64,000 nucleotides of DNA, taken from the NCBI RefSeq assembly GCF_016735695.1, contig NZ_JAERQD010000033.1, forward strand, positions 1-64,000, in the 5' to 3' direction. This DNA comes from Microvirga zambiensis WSM3693 (GTDB lineage: Bacteria > Pseudomonadota > Alphaproteobacteria > Rhizobiales > Beijerinckiaceae). Shown piece after piece: positions 28,985 through 39,485 of the stretch (within the stretch, counting starts at the first letter, position 1; each line of letters opens with the position of its first letter). The notes below the pieces were generated by a model, which saw only the letters and a program-made list of their open reading frames with translations, was not told where the DNA came from and did no database searches. A program made the translations under genes and the position numbers.

Positions 28985-29641
28985 ATGCGGCATTGGCGCG
29001 GCCCGTTCGACCGGCAGGGCTACCATCACGGCAATCTGAAGGAGGCGCTGATCGAGGCGGCGCAGCGCTTCATTGCCGAGCGCGGGATCGGCGGGTTCAC
29101 CCTGGCCGATGCGGCCAAGCTCGTGGGGGTGACCCCGGCGGCGCTCTACCGCCATTTCCGGGGCCGTGATGCCCTCGTGGCTGAGGTTGCCTTCCGCGGC
29201 TCCGACGAACTCGCCAAGCGCCTCGGGCGGGCTCTGCAGAGCGAAGGCACGGCGCTCGAGCGCTTCACCCGCATGGGCGAGGCCTATCTCGCCTTCGCCG
29301 AGCAGGAGCCGGGCTATTACGCCGCCATGTTCTCCGCCAAGCCGGCGGAGAGCGAGGATTCGTGTGGGCCGTTCTGGGCCAAGGCTGTGAACAGCGGGGG
29401 CAAGCCTGTCGGCAACGCCTTCGATTTCCTGGTCAAAGCCCTCTCGGACACATTCCCGCAAGGTTTCCAGAGCGTGGACGTGCGCTTCATCGCCATCGAG
29501 GTCTGGGCCCTCTCCCACGGCATCGCCACCCTCGACGCCGCCGGCCAGCTACCGAAAGGCCCCGGGCTCCCGGACAAGTACGAACTCCTGCGCGCCGGCG
29601 TCCTCGCCCTCGTCCATGGCGCCCTTAAGGGCAAAGCGTAG
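28985..29641 (+). CDS. TetR-family transcriptional regulator
   Basis: 218 aa from the ATG at 28985 (CAGGAACCCACC upstream; an ATG at 28961 is alternative). The HTH at about residues 14-60 reads GGFTLADAAKLVGVTPAALY RHFRGRDAL, typical TetR/AcrR. The C-terminal part (about 85-200) is a WHG-type ligand domain. It lies 89 bases before the DUF2852 gene, whose promoter region holds a perfect 25-bp palindrome, the likely operator. Ligand unknown. Confidence 0.92.
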   Translation: MRHWRGPFDRQGYHHGNLKEALIEAAQRFIAERGIGGFTLADAAKLVGVTPAALYRHFRGRDALVAEVAFRGSDELAKRLGRALQSEGTALERFTRMGEAYLAFAEQEPGYYAAMFSAKPAESEDSCGPFWAKAVNSGGKPVGNAFDFLVKALSDTFPQGFQSVDVRFIAIEVWALSHGIATLDAAGQLPKGPGLPDKYELLRAGVLALVHGALKGKA

Positions 29642-29693
29642 CCGCTTCCGATTTTTCGCCGCCGATCTCTTGAAAGCGCCAAAATCGATCCGC

Positions 29694-29718
29694 ATGTTAA
29701 TGTTGTTAGCATTAACAT
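29694..29718. promoter_or_regulatory. 25-bp perfect palindrome, likely TetR operator
   Basis: ATGTTAATG (29694-29702), seven bases, CATTAACAT (29710-29718): perfect 9-bp arms. It is AT-rich in a GC-rich region and ends 12 bases before the DUF2852 ATG. Its placement after a TetR gene and directly over the likely core promoter suggests an operator for that regulator. Confidence 0.7.
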
Positions 29719-29730
29719 AGGACCCCATCG

Positions 29731-30210
29731 ATGTCAGATACTGCCTCCGCCGCCTGGAATGCGGGCCCGCACACGGGACCGTGGGAAAACCGGACTCACC
29801 GCCGCTGCGGGCGCAAGCCCGGCCGCGGTCTGGAGATCGTCGGCATCATTCTGGGCTTCATCTTCGTCTGGCCGCTCGCTTTGGCCTATCTGGTGTGGAA
29901 AATGTGTGGATATCCGAAATACGACGAGGCCAAGGCCTTCCTGAATGAGACCTTCGGCCGTGCCAAGGACGACCTCTTCCGCGCCCGCGGCGCCGGCTTC
30001 GGCGGCTTCGCCAGCACCGGCAATGCGGCCTTCGACGATTACCGCCGCAGCGAGCTCGAGCGCCTCGAGGAAGAGCGCCGCAAGCTCGACGAGGAAGCCC
30101 GCGACTTCCGCAACTTCGTCGAGGAACTGAAGCGGGCCAAGGACCGCGAGGAGTTCGACGCCTACATGGCCAAGCGCCGCAGCGCCAACAACGGCCCGAC
30201 GGCCGCCTAA
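29731..30210 (+). CDS. DUF2852 membrane protein with C-terminal coiled coil
   Basis: 159 aa. One hydrophobic stretch (about residues 35-58, GLEIVGIILGFIFVWPLALA) follows the DUF2852 N-terminal motif WENRTHRRCGRKPGR. The C-terminal half is a long charged helix (YRRSELERLEEERRKLDEEA) expected to form a coiled coil. Function unknown in the family. Probably controlled by the adjacent TetR protein through the palindrome at 29694. A hairpin follows the stop. Confidence 0.88.
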   Translation: MSDTASAAWNAGPHTGPWENRTHRRCGRKPGRGLEIVGIILGFIFVWPLALAYLVWKMCGYPKYDEAKAFLNETFGRAKDDLFRARGAGFGGFASTGNAAFDDYRRSELERLEEERRKLDEEARDFRNFVEELKRAKDREEFDAYMAKRRSANNGPTAA

Positions 30211-30228
30211 GACATCCACCGAGTAGCG

Positions 30229-30250
30229 GAGCGCCCTTCGGGGCGCTTCC
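30229..30250 (+). terminator. Terminator hairpin after DUF2852
   Basis: AGCGCCC-ttcg-GGGCGCT with a UUCG tetraloop, followed by TCCC and a few T. The stem is strong but the T run is poor, so termination is likely rather than certain. Confidence 0.65.
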
Positions 30251-30258
30251 CATTCTTC

Positions 30259-30338
30259 GTCATGGCCGGGCTCGTCCCGGCCATCCACGTTTTCAACCCA
30301 GCAAAGACGTGGGTGCCCGCAACAAGTGCGGGCATGAC
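30259..30338. repeat. Palindromic repeat, family A copy 5
   Basis: Opens gtcatggccgggctcgtccc, closes aagtgcgggcatgacg. It lies between convergent DUF2852 and rdgB. Confidence 0.85.
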
Positions 30339-30348
30339 GACGGTGAGG

Positions 30349-30984
30349 CTAGGCTCTCTTCAAGCACCCTGCAGCGAGCTTCACGAAGGCCCGCGCCCGG
30401 TGAGACAGGCCGGACGGCTCCGGCTTCGACCAGTCGATGCCGTGCTTCTCGTCCGACGAAATCTCGCCGAAGGTCTCGGAAAACCCGTCCGGCTGGAACA
30501 TGGGATCGTAGCCGAAACCCTTGTCGCCGCGCGGCGGCCAGACGACCTCGCCGAAGACGCGGCCCTCGAACAGCTCCTCATGTCCGTCGGGCCAGGCGAT
30601 GACGAGGGCCGAGACGAAATGCGCCCTTGGGTCCGTCGCCTCGCGCTTGTCGAGTTCGCGCTTCACCCGCTCCATGGCGGCATAGAAATCGCGCTTCGGG
30701 CCGGCCCAGTCGGCCGTGAACAGGCCCGGTGCGCCATCGAGCGCGTGGACGCAGAGACCGGAATCGTCCGAGAGCGCCGGCAGACCGGTGGCTTTCGCCG
30801 CCGCATGGGCCTTGATGGCGGCGTTCTCGGCGAACATGTGGCCCGTCTCGTCGGGCACGGGCAGGCCGAGCGCGCCGGCCGACACCGCCTCCACCCCGAA
30901 TGGCGCCAGCAGTTCCTGCATCTCGCGCAGCTTGCCGGCATTGTGGGTGGCGATGACGACCTTGCCGGTCAGGGGACGGTGCAT
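30349..30984 (-). CDS. rdgB: RdgB/HAM1 non-canonical purine NTP pyrophosphatase
   Basis: Removes ITP, dITP and XTP from the nucleotide pool. 211 aa from the ATG at 30984 (GGAGAA six bases upstream; a TTG at 31002 is weaker). The phosphate motif is [18 protein letters not shown], the metal region [20 protein letters not shown], and the base-binding end [15 protein letters not shown]. Full length. It lies downstream of rph on the same strand. Confidence 0.96.
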   Translation of the reverse strand: MHRPLTGKVVIATHNAGKLREMQELLAPFGVEAVSAGALGLPVPDETGHMFAENAAIKAHAAAKATGLPALSDDSGLCVHALDGAPGLFTADWAGPKRDFYAAMERVKRELDKREATDPRAHFVSALVIAWPDGHEELFEGRVFGEVVWPPRGDKGFGYDPMFQPDGFSETFGEISSDEKHGIDWSKPEPSGLSHRARAFVKLAAGCLKRA

Positions 30985-31007
30985 ATCAAATTCTCCAGGC
31001 AAACAGT

Positions 31008-31104
31008 GTCATTCCCGGCCGAAGCGCAGCGTAGGGGAAAGGGAATCCACCCACAGGTTCAGCGTTATGGATCCCCTTCCCGCACTTCGTGCGCCGGGGA
31101 TGAC
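31008..31104. repeat. Palindromic repeat, family C copy 2
   Basis: Opens gtcattcccggccgaagcgc, contains tatggatccccttcccgc and closes gcgccggggatgac. It is inserted between rph and rdgB, which in relatives are often adjacent. Confidence 0.8.
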
Positions 31105-31118
31105 ATTAAGGTCGTGCC

Positions 31119-31832
31119 CTAAGCCACGGCCTTCTTCTGAAGTTCCACCAGCTGCGCCACGCCCGCCTTGGCAAGACGCAGCAGGTTCAAAAACTCCTCC
31201 TCGGAGAACGGCTTGCCTTCCGCCGTGCCCTGCACCTCGACGATGCCGCCGGAACCCGTGATCACGAAATTGGCGTCGGTCTCGGCCGCGGAATCCTCGG
31301 CGTAGTCGAGGTCGAGCACCGGCTTGCCCTGGTAGATGCCGCAGGAGATGGCGGCGACGGGCTCGCGCAGCGGGTTGATCGAGATGATCGAGCGGTTCTG
31401 CATCCAGGCGAAGCATTCGTGCAGGGCCACCCAGGCGCCCGTGATGGAAGCGGTGCGGGTGCCGCCATCGGCCTGGATCACGTCGCAATCGACCACGATC
31501 TGCTTCTCGCCGATGGCCGGCAGGTTGACGACGGCGCGGAGCGAGCGGCCGATGAGGCGCTGGATTTCCTGCGTGCGGCCTGAGGGTTTGCCGGAATTGA
31601 CCTCCCGGCGGGTGCGCTCGTGCGTGGCGCGGGGCAGCATGGAATACTCCGCTGTCACCCAGCCGCGTCCGGTGCCGCGCAGCCACGGCGGGCCTCTCTC
31701 CTCCAGCGAGGCGGTGCAGATCACCTTCGTGTTGCCGAAGGAGACGAGGCAGGAGCCCTCCGCATAGCGCGCGACCCCGCGCTCCAGGGTGACGGGACGC
31801 AGTTCGTCGGGGGCGCGATTGGACGGACGCAT
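31119..31832 (-). CDS. rph: Ribonuclease PH
   Basis: Phosphate-dependent 3'-5' exoribonuclease that trims tRNA precursors. 237 aa. [39 protein letters not shown] and [20 protein letters not shown] are invariant family segments; [17 protein letters not shown]-type binding is present as [17 protein letters not shown]. Divergent from hrcA. Confidence 0.97.
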   Translation of the reverse strand: MRPSNRAPDELRPVTLERGVARYAEGSCLVSFGNTKVICTASLEERGPPWLRGTGRGWVTAEYSMLPRATHERTRREVNSGKPSGRTQEIQRLIGRSLRAVVNLPAIGEKQIVVDCDVIQADGGTRTASITGAWVALHECFAWMQNRSIISINPLREPVAAISCGIYQGKPVLDLDYAEDSAAETDANFVITGSGGIVEVQGTAEGKPFSEEEFLNLLRLAKAGVAQLVELQKKAVA

Positions 31833-31993
31833 GACGGGATTCTCCTTGAAGACTGTGATTCCCCGCCTGTTTGGAGCGCCGCGGCCCTTTGCGCAAGGGT
31901 CGAGCCTTGCCTAAACTCTTTCGGACCCGCACATAATGCTGATGTGCAAGGTCGAATGGCCAAGACTAGAACCCGGAGCGTAGAACCCGTCGG

Positions 31994-33085
31994 ATGCATC
32001 CAACCGGACCCTTTTCTCATCTGTCGGAAGCCCGCGCCATCGCGGAGCTGAATGACCGCTCCAGGGAAATTTTTCGCCAGATCGTCGAGAGCTACCTGAC
32101 GACCGGCGAACCCGTGGGTTCGCGCCATCTCTCGCGCATCCTGCCCATGGCGCTTTCCCCCGCCTCGATCCGCAACGTGATGGCCGATCTTGAAGCGGCG
32201 GGCCTGATTTTCGCGCCCCATACGAGCGCCGGGCGCCTGCCGACGGAGACGGGCCTGCGCTTCTTCGTCGACGCCATGATGGAGATCGGCGACGTCACCT
32301 CCGACGAGCGTGCGCGCATCGAGGCGCAGATGCGCGCGGCCGCCTCCGGCCACACCCTGGAAACGGCCCTGGCCGAGGCCTCGACGATGCTCTCTGGCGT
32401 CTCGCGCGGCGCCGGCGTGGTCGTGACCTCGAAATCCAATGCGCGCCTCAAGCATATCGAATTCGTGCGGCTCGATCCGACTCGCGCCCTCGTGGTGCTG
32501 GTCTCCGAGGACGGCTCGGTGGAGAACCGCCTCCTAGACCTGCCCGCAGGCCTGCCGGCGGGCGCCCTGGTGGAGGCCGGCAACTTCCTCAACGCCCGCA
32601 TCCAGGGCAAGACCCTCGGCGACATCAAGCGCGAGATCGTGGCGCGGCGCGGCGACATGGAGCGCGAGCTCGACGTGCTGACCGCCCGGCTCGTCGAGGC
32701 GGGGCTCGCCACCACGGCAGGGCCTGCGGATTCCCGCCAGCTCATCGTGCGCGGCCAGGCGAACCTTCTCGACGACCTGAAGGCGGCGGAGGATCTCGAG
32801 CGCATCCGCCTGCTCTTCTCCGACCTCGAGACGCAGACCGATGTGATCGATCTTCTGAGCCGGGCCGAGGGCGGCGAGGGCGTGCGCATCTTCATCGGCT
32901 CGGAGAACAAGCTCTTCTCGCTTTCCGGCTCCTCGATGATCGCGGCCCCTTTCCGGGACGGCAGCCAGAAGATCGTCGGCGTTCTCGGCGTCATCGGCCC
33001 GACCCGGCTCAACTATGCTCGGATCGTGCCGATGGTGGACTACACGGCCAAGGTGATCTCGCGCATCCTGGAGAAGGGGCGATAG
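31994..33085 (+). CDS. hrcA: Heat-inducible transcription repressor HrcA
   Basis: 363 aa. N-terminal winged helix (about 15-85: [51 protein letters not shown]), then the GAF-like HrcA domain to the C-terminus ([20 protein letters not shown]). HrcA represses groESL-type operons through CIRCE elements. I found no CIRCE in this window, so its targets are elsewhere. It is divergent from rph; grpE, which often follows hrcA in relatives, is here at 14 kb instead. Confidence 0.95.
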   Translation: MHPTGPFSHLSEARAIAELNDRSREIFRQIVESYLTTGEPVGSRHLSRILPMALSPASIRNVMADLEAAGLIFAPHTSAGRLPTETGLRFFVDAMMEIGDVTSDERARIEAQMRAAASGHTLETALAEASTMLSGVSRGAGVVVTSKSNARLKHIEFVRLDPTRALVVLVSEDGSVENRLLDLPAGLPAGALVEAGNFLNARIQGKTLGDIKREIVARRGDMERELDVLTARLVEAGLATTAGPADSRQLIVRGQANLLDDLKAAEDLERIRLLFSDLETQTDVIDLLSRAEGGEGVRIFIGSENKLFSLSGSSMIAAPFRDGSQKIVGVLGVIGPTRLNYARIVPMVDYTAKVISRILEKGR

Positions 33086-33178
33086 AGCATTTTGCGGCGA
33101 AGTGGATCCGGTTCGCCGTCAAAAAATGCGGCAAAGCAAAGAAGAGAGCTGATTCCACGCAAGTGGAAACGGCTCTAG
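33085..33178. repeat. Family F repeat, copy 1
   Basis: agagcattttgcggcgaagt, ggatccggttcgccgtcaaa, aaatgcggcaaagca and ending tggaaacggctcta. Nearly the reverse complement of 45102-45194. It directly follows the hrcA stop. Confidence 0.85.
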
Positions 33179-33236
33179 CGCTCCGACACTTGCAATAAAG
33201 CAGCGATACAAGGAAACCATCCGACGCTCAGGCGTT

Positions 33237-33285
33237 AAACCTCCTGTCCGCGAAAGCGGCCTCTGTTCCCACCCACAGGAGGTTT
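33237..33285 (+). promoter_or_regulatory. Inverted repeat that would sequester the Shine-Dalgarno of the next gene
   Basis: AAACCTCCTGT (33237-33247) is the exact reverse complement of ACAGGAGGTTT (33275-33285), which contains the AGGAGG ribosome site of the TTG-started gene at 33288. Between them CCGC-gaaa-GCGG (33248-33259) adds a small hairpin. If the mRNA starts upstream of 33237, the ribosome site is buried in an 11-bp stem. A near-EcfG promoter (GGAAA 33212-33216, 16 bases, CGTT 33233-33236) would start inside the left arm and partly escape the stem. Confidence 0.6.
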
Positions 33286-33287
33286 CC

Positions 33288-33692
33288 TTGAAGACAGCAA
33301 CGATCCTCGCCAGCGCCGGCCTCATGATGCTCGGCACCATCGGCCTCGCGCAGGCGCAGACCAGCGGCACGCCCGGCTCGCCCTTCCCGAATGCCGCGCC
33401 TCACGAGATCACGACAATCAACGGCATGCCCTGCCGCACCGTCCTCGACCGCGAGAGCAACACCCGCATTCCGGTGCAATGCGCCGCCCCGTCCGGCATG
33501 GTCGGCATGGATCCCATGACCACGGGCAGCGTTCTCGTCACCCCTGCTCCGGGTGCTGCGGTTTCCGGCACCCCCGCCTCCGCCTTCCCGACCGCCGCTC
33601 CGCATGAGATCCGTATGATCAACGGCGTTCCCTGCCGCACCGTCCTGGTTCAGGGCACCGACACGCGCGTCCCCGTGGAGTGCGCCCGCTGA
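33288..33692 (+). CDS. Exported protein with a duplicated cysteine-containing module
   Basis: 134 aa, TTG start chosen because AGGAGG lies five bases before it and the next residues form a signal peptide (KTATILASAGLMMLGTIGLA, cut after AQAQ). The mature protein is two copies of a ~40-residue unit: GTPGSPFPNAAPHEITTING with MPCRTVLDRES, and GTPASAFPTAAPHEIRMING with VPCRTVLVQGT, each ending in IPVQCA or VPVECA. Each unit holds two cysteines. No family recognised. Translation may be controlled by the preceding inverted repeat. Confidence 0.75.
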   Translation: MKTATILASAGLMMLGTIGLAQAQTSGTPGSPFPNAAPHEITTINGMPCRTVLDRESNTRIPVQCAAPSGMVGMDPMTTGSVLVTPAPGAAVSGTPASAFPTAAPHEIRMINGVPCRTVLVQGTDTRVPVECAR

Positions 33693-33734
33693 CGCACCAG
33701 CGTTTCGGTAGTGGCTTAAGTTTGGCCCAACCCT

Positions 33735-33871
33735 GTCGTTCCGGGGCGCCGCAGGCGAACCCGGAACCTATAACCGCTGAAGGTGTAGAAAGAGGCGGCA
33801 AGGATTTCGCGCTCTTCTGAACCGTCGGTGGGTATGGGTTCCGGGTTCCGCTGCGCGGCCCCGGAATGACA
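33735..33871. repeat. Family D repeat, copy 4
   Basis: gtcgttccggggcgccgcag to gcggccccggaatgac. More diverged from the 3018 and 3697 copies but of the same length and order. It lies between the duplicated-module gene and dps. Confidence 0.85.
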
Positions 33872-33958
33872 GGGCGGAGCGAAACTGAGTCACTACCCGC
33901 GTCTCTAAACGATCCTGCAGGACTTGAGGCGTCCGGCTTTCCGGGCGCTTCCAGGATC

Positions 33959-34495
33959 TCAATGACCGGTCCGGTCGGCTCCTCGACTTGCCTCGAACAG
34001 GAACCAGGTGCGCCGCTCGGTTTGGTCGATCCAAACCTCAATCAGGCTCGCCGTCGCAACATCCCCGTGCTTGTCGCAAAGCTCATGGGTCTCGCGCAGG
34101 TTGGCGGCGAAGGCTTTGTTGTCTTCCATAAGCTCGCGCAGCATGTCGGACGGAGGCACGAATTCCGCCTCGTTGTCTTGAACCCGCTGCAGGGCGGCGA
34201 TCTGGCCGATGGAGCGCAGGGTGGTGCTGCCGATCTTGCGCACACGCTCGGCAATGTCGTCCGTGGTGGCGAAGATCTGCTCGGCGTGCTCGTCCAACAG
34301 CAGATGATAGTCGCGGAAATGCGGCCCGCTCACGTGCCAGTGGAAATTCTTGGTCTTGAGATAGAGGGCGAAGGTGTCGGCCAGAAGTGTGTTGAGAGCC
34401 TCCGAAATTGCCGCGACTCCTTCAGGCTTCAGATCGGTCGGCGTGTCGAGAGACCTGACCGCCTTGCGCTGCGGCAGGGAGCGAATCTTGGCCAT
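33959..34495 (-). CDS. dps: Dps-family DNA protection/ferritin-like protein
   Basis: 178 aa, four-helix ferritin-like protein: LYLKTKNFHWHVSGPHFRDY then HLLLDEHAEQIFATTDDIAE carry the dinuclear ferroxidase ligands (H, D/E) of Dps. An N-terminal basic tail (MAKIRSLPQRKAVRSL) could bind DNA. It is expected to oxidise iron with peroxide and shield DNA in starvation. The ribosome site AAGGAGATG lies just before the start. No EcfG-type promoter was found in front of it. Confidence 0.93.
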   Translation of the reverse strand: MAKIRSLPQRKAVRSLDTPTDLKPEGVAAISEALNTLLADTFALYLKTKNFHWHVSGPHFRDYHLLLDEHAEQIFATTDDIAERVRKIGSTTLRSIGQIAALQRVQDNEAEFVPPSDMLRELMEDNKAFAANLRETHELCDKHGDVATASLIEVWIDQTERRTWFLFEASRGADRTGH

Positions 34496-34864
34496 TGGAA
34501 CATCTCCTTGAATGGGAAAAGATGTTTGTTTCTGGGAGCTTGGCGTTTATCCATTTCAGGAACGCGCAGGGAACAACGCTTCACCGGCTAACGCGTTGCG
34601 GAAGACCGTTGGCCCCAGACAGACTCGTCGTCACAGGGCGCATGGTTTGGCAAAATTCGGTTCGGCAGGTTTAAGCGGGCGCGAGGCTCCCTACATGAAT
34701 GCTCAGGCTCGGAACCATGCGAAACCAGGACGTTTGTTCGTCAGCCCGGCCTGAGGACAGGCCTCGATGCAGGCCGGAGCCCGCCGCACAGGCCCTTCCC
34801 TTGGCTTTGGAGGTCTAGGCTGCTAAAGCCCTGCCAACAGATACCGTCCCATTTGTAAGATTAG
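34496..34864. other. Intergenic region between dps and lepA
   Basis: About 370 bases with no gene I trust. A short open frame (34512-34754, +) has no ribosome site or recognisable product. GGAAC-N15-CGTT at 34711-34734 is one base short of the EcfG spacing. A GC-rich inverted stretch (cctgaggacaggcctcg) lies near 34750. Promoters for both flanking genes must be here. Confidence 0.5.
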
Positions 34865-36670
<1,806 letters not shown>

Positions 36671-36692
36671 TCCAGGCCATCTGGCACGGTTC

Positions 36693-36724
36693 AAAGGCCC
36701 AGCTCGCGAAAAGCTGGGCCTTTT
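36693..36724 (+). terminator. Terminator of lepA
   Basis: AAAGGCCCAGCT-cgcgaa-AAGCTGGGCCTTTT, an 11-bp GC-rich stem with T tract (TTTTATTTT). A textbook rho-independent site 23 bases after the lepA stop. Confidence 0.92.
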
Positions 36725-36930
36725 ATTTTGACTTCGCACTGCAGCAACAAAAGCAGGAACATCCCCCTGCCCCCTGAGTTCAATCAGGGCGCGGGGCTTG
36801 AATGTCCGTCATGGTGAATATCGGCAGAACGGCCTCGTTCGAGGCCGGGCTTCCGCACGTTCACGTCCGCATGGGCAGCCCCGTCGACCGCACATCCGAA
36901 CCACAGGATCTCAGCCTCACAGGAGAGCCC

Positions 36931-38166
36931 ATGACTTCGTCCCTGCGGACCACGCTGCCGACCCTTTTCGCGCTGCTTCTCGGCTATGCCCTCATGCAGG
37001 TCGGCAACACCTTGCAAGGCACGCTGCTCAGCGTGCGCGGCAGCATCGAGCAGTTCACGCCCACGGAAATCGGAGCCGTCGGCGCGGCCTTCTGGGCCGG
37101 CATCGTCGTCGGCTCGCTCTATGCCGGACGTGTGATCCAGCAGGTCGGCCATACGCGCACCTTCGCGGCGCTCGCGGCGGTGGCTGCCTCGACCGCATTG
37201 CTGCATCTGCTCGTGATCAGCCCGGCCGTGTGGATCGCCGCGCGCGGGCTCACCGGCTTCTGTTTCGCGGGCCTGTTCATCGCCGTCGAGAGCTGGCTCA
37301 ACGCCTCCGCGAGCGCCCAGACGCGCGGACAGGTGCTCAGCGTCTACGGCATGACGGGACTGGTCGCCGGCATCGGCGGACAGCTGCTTCTGCCGACCGG
37401 CGATCCTTACGGGTACCGGCTGTTCTGCTTCGTCGCGATCCTGATCTCGCTCGCCCTCGTGCCGACCGCCCTGTCGCGGGCGAGCGCGCCGGCCCATGCG
37501 GTGAGCGATACGAAGATCAACCTGATGCAGCTCTACCGGCAATCGCCCTTCGGCGTGGTGGCGGCGGTTCTGTGCGGCATCACCACGAGTTCGTTCTTCG
37601 CACTCGGGCCGATCTGGGCGCAGGAGCGCGGATTGGACACCGCCGAGATCGCGCTCTTCATGACCTTCGGCACGCTCGGCGGCTTTCTCACCACATGGCC
37701 GCTGGGCTTCCTCTCCGACCGCATGGACCGCCGCCATGTGATCATCGGCGCCTCGGGCATGGCGGCGGCAATCCTGCTCGTCCTGATCCACTTCGTGCCG
37801 ATCACGGTGCCGGTCCGGCTCGTCTTCGTATATGTGACCATCTTCGGCGGCAGCGTCATTCCCACCTACAGTATCGTCACGGCGCATGTGAACGACATGG
37901 TCAAGCCCGGCGAGTTCGTGGCCGCTGCGGGCGGATTGCTGATCCTGCAGGGCGTGGGCGCCACCATCGGCCCCGTCATCGCCGGCATGGCGATGACGGA
38001 ATTCGGACGCCTTGGCCTGCTCTATGTGGTCATCATCGCTCAGGCGCTCATGGCGATCTGGGGCGCCTATCGCAGCCTGCAGCGGGCAGCACCTCCGACG
38101 GAGGACAAGGAAACTTTCGTTCCCGAACCTGCCATTCCCGTGGGCACACGGCTGGAGGCGTCCTGA
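36931..38166 (+). CDS. Major facilitator superfamily transporter
   Basis: 411 aa from the ATG at 36931, which has AGGAGAGCCC directly before it; the frame is open to 36802 but that part lacks membrane character. About twelve hydrophobic spans, with the loop 2-3 motif region YAGRVIQQVGHTRTF and loop 8-9 GFLSDRMDRRHV. It resembles the YcaD-like sugar/drug efflux group. Substrate unknown. GGAAC-N16-AGTT at 36756-36780 comes close to an EcfG promoter but has a mismatch in the -10. Confidence 0.87.
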   Translation: MTSSLRTTLPTLFALLLGYALMQVGNTLQGTLLSVRGSIEQFTPTEIGAVGAAFWAGIVVGSLYAGRVIQQVGHTRTFAALAAVAASTALLHLLVISPAVWIAARGLTGFCFAGLFIAVESWLNASASAQTRGQVLSVYGMTGLVAGIGGQLLLPTGDPYGYRLFCFVAILISLALVPTALSRASAPAHAVSDTKINLMQLYRQSPFGVVAAVLCGITTSSFFALGPIWAQERGLDTAEIALFMTFGTLGGFLTTWPLGFLSDRMDRRHVIIGASGMAAAILLVLIHFVPITVPVRLVFVYVTIFGGSVIPTYSIVTAHVNDMVKPGEFVAAAGGLLILQGVGATIGPVIAGMAMTEFGRLGLLYVVIIAQALMAIWGAYRSLQRAAPPTEDKETFVPEPAIPVGTRLEAS

Positions 38167-38176
38167 ACGCCGTTAC

Positions 38177-38956
38177 CTACACGACCAGCGACTGCGCGCC
38201 GTCGATCCACACCGGCGTTCCGGTGATGTGGCGCGCGCGGTCGGAGGCGAGAAACAGCACGAGTTCCGCCACCTCCTCGCTCGTTCCGGGAACATCGCCG
38301 GTCAGCGGAATCCGGTCCTCGTTGAAGTCGGCGACTCCCGCTTCCTGCGTGTGCCGCTTCTCCGTATTGTCGGTGATCGCCGTCTCGATCTTGCCGGGAC
38401 AGACCGCATTCACGCGGATCCTGTGCTTGGCGAGTTCGACCGCCAGCATCTGCACCATCGCCACCTGCCCGGCCTTCGTGGCGGAATAGGCCGTCGCGCC
38501 GGCGCTCGTGAACGTGCGGGTTCCATTGATCGAGGCCGTGACGACGATGGCGCCGCCGCCCGCCTTCTTGAGATGCGGAACGGCGTGATGCAGCGTGAGA
38601 TAGGTGCCGCGCAGATTGATGGCGATGGTGCGGTCCCATTCCGCCGGCTGCAGCTCGTCGATGGGAGCCCAGACGCCGTTGATGCCGGCATTGGCGAAGA
38701 CGATGTCGAGCCTGCCATAGGCCTGCACCAGATCGGCAACGGCCTTTTTCATCTGCCCTTCCTCCGCAACGTCGGCGACGAGCGGGATGGCTTTGCCGCC
38801 CGCGTGCTCGATCTCCTCGGCGGTCTTGCGGATCTCGGCTTCCGTGCGGCTCAGCACGCCGACCGCAGCGCCCTCGCGGGCGAAAAGCAGGGCGGCCGCC
38901 TTGCCGATTCCCGATCCCGCACCGGTGACGAGCGCGACCTTGCCTTGAAGTTCCAT
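38177..38956 (-). CDS. SDR-family NAD(P)-dependent oxidoreductase
   Basis: 259-aa classical short-chain dehydrogenase. Cofactor motif VTGAGSGIGKAAALLF, NAGI in FANAGINGVWAP, catalytic Ser in VTASINGTRTF and the Tyr-Lys pair in AYSATKAG. The end TGTPVWIDGAQSLVV is typical of the 3-oxoacyl-ACP-reductase-like clade. Substrate unknown. It converges with the MFS gene; the gap is ten bases. Confidence 0.9.
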   Translation of the reverse strand: MELQGKVALVTGAGSGIGKAAALLFAREGAAVGVLSRTEAEIRKTAEEIEHAGGKAIPLVADVAEEGQMKKAVADLVQAYGRLDIVFANAGINGVWAPIDELQPAEWDRTIAINLRGTYLTLHHAVPHLKKAGGGAIVVTASINGTRTFTSAGATAYSATKAGQVAMVQMLAVELAKHRIRVNAVCPGKIETAITDNTEKRHTQEAGVADFNEDRIPLTGDVPGTSEEVAELVLFLASDRARHITGTPVWIDGAQSLVV

Positions 38957-39019
38957 GGCGTTGCCTTTCGTTGGGTCCTTGATCCTGAACCTGAGGCAGG
39001 GCCGCTGGTTCCCGCTGCC

Positions 39020-39445
39020 TCAGGCGATGCCGATGCGCCGTCCGGATGAATCGATCACAGGCTCGCCATCCTCCTTCGTGAACTCGCCCAGCTGCGGCGG
39101 CAGGAGGTCGAGCACGGTTTCCGACGGGCGGCAGAGCCTGACGCCGAGCGGCGTGACCACGATGGGGCGTTCGATCAGGATCGGGTGCTCCATCATCGCA
39201 TCGAGCAGGTTCTCGTCGCTGATCGTGGGGTCGTCGAGCCCGAGTTCATGAAAGGGCGTGCCCTTCTTGCGCATCGCGTCGCGGACGCTCACGCCCATCC
39301 GCGCGATGAGCTGGCGCAGGAGAAGGCGCGTCGGCGGGGATTTGAGATATTCAACGATATGCGGCTCGATCCCGGCGTTGCGGATGAGGCCGAGGGTGTT
39401 GCGCGAGGTGCCGCATTGCGGGTTGTGGTAGATGATCACGTCCAT
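39020..39445 (-). CDS. arsC: Arsenate reductase (glutaredoxin-coupled)
   Basis: 141 aa of the ArsC/thioredoxin fold. The catalytic cysteine C11 lies in YHNPQCGTSRNTL, with the family Arg residues in PTRLLLRQLI, VRLCRPSETVLDLL. The glutaredoxin-coupled type reduces arsenate to arsenite. No ars efflux pump or ArsR is nearby, so it may be a stand-alone or have a general stress role. Confidence 0.92.
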   Translation of the reverse strand: MDVIIYHNPQCGTSRNTLGLIRNAGIEPHIVEYLKSPPTRLLLRQLIARMGVSVRDAMRKKGTPFHELGLDDPTISDENLLDAMMEHPILIERPIVVTPLGVRLCRPSETVLDLLPPQLGEFTKEDGEPVIDSSGRRIGIA

Positions 39446-39485
39446 GGCAGATCCCTGAGAGGGGAGAAATTGACGGCGGATGGTG

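Noticed and set aside
34711-34734. EcfG-like site GGAAC-N15-CGTT before lepA
   Set aside because: The spacer is one base shorter than the accepted 16-17, and lepA is not a typical stress target.
34512-34754. 80-aa frame in the dps-lepA gap
   Set aside because: No ribosome site, no recognisable composition and no partner; treated as chance.
36756-36780. EcfG-like site GGAAC-N16-AGTT before the MFS gene
   Set aside because: The -10 has a mismatch in a nearly invariant base; kept only as a remark.
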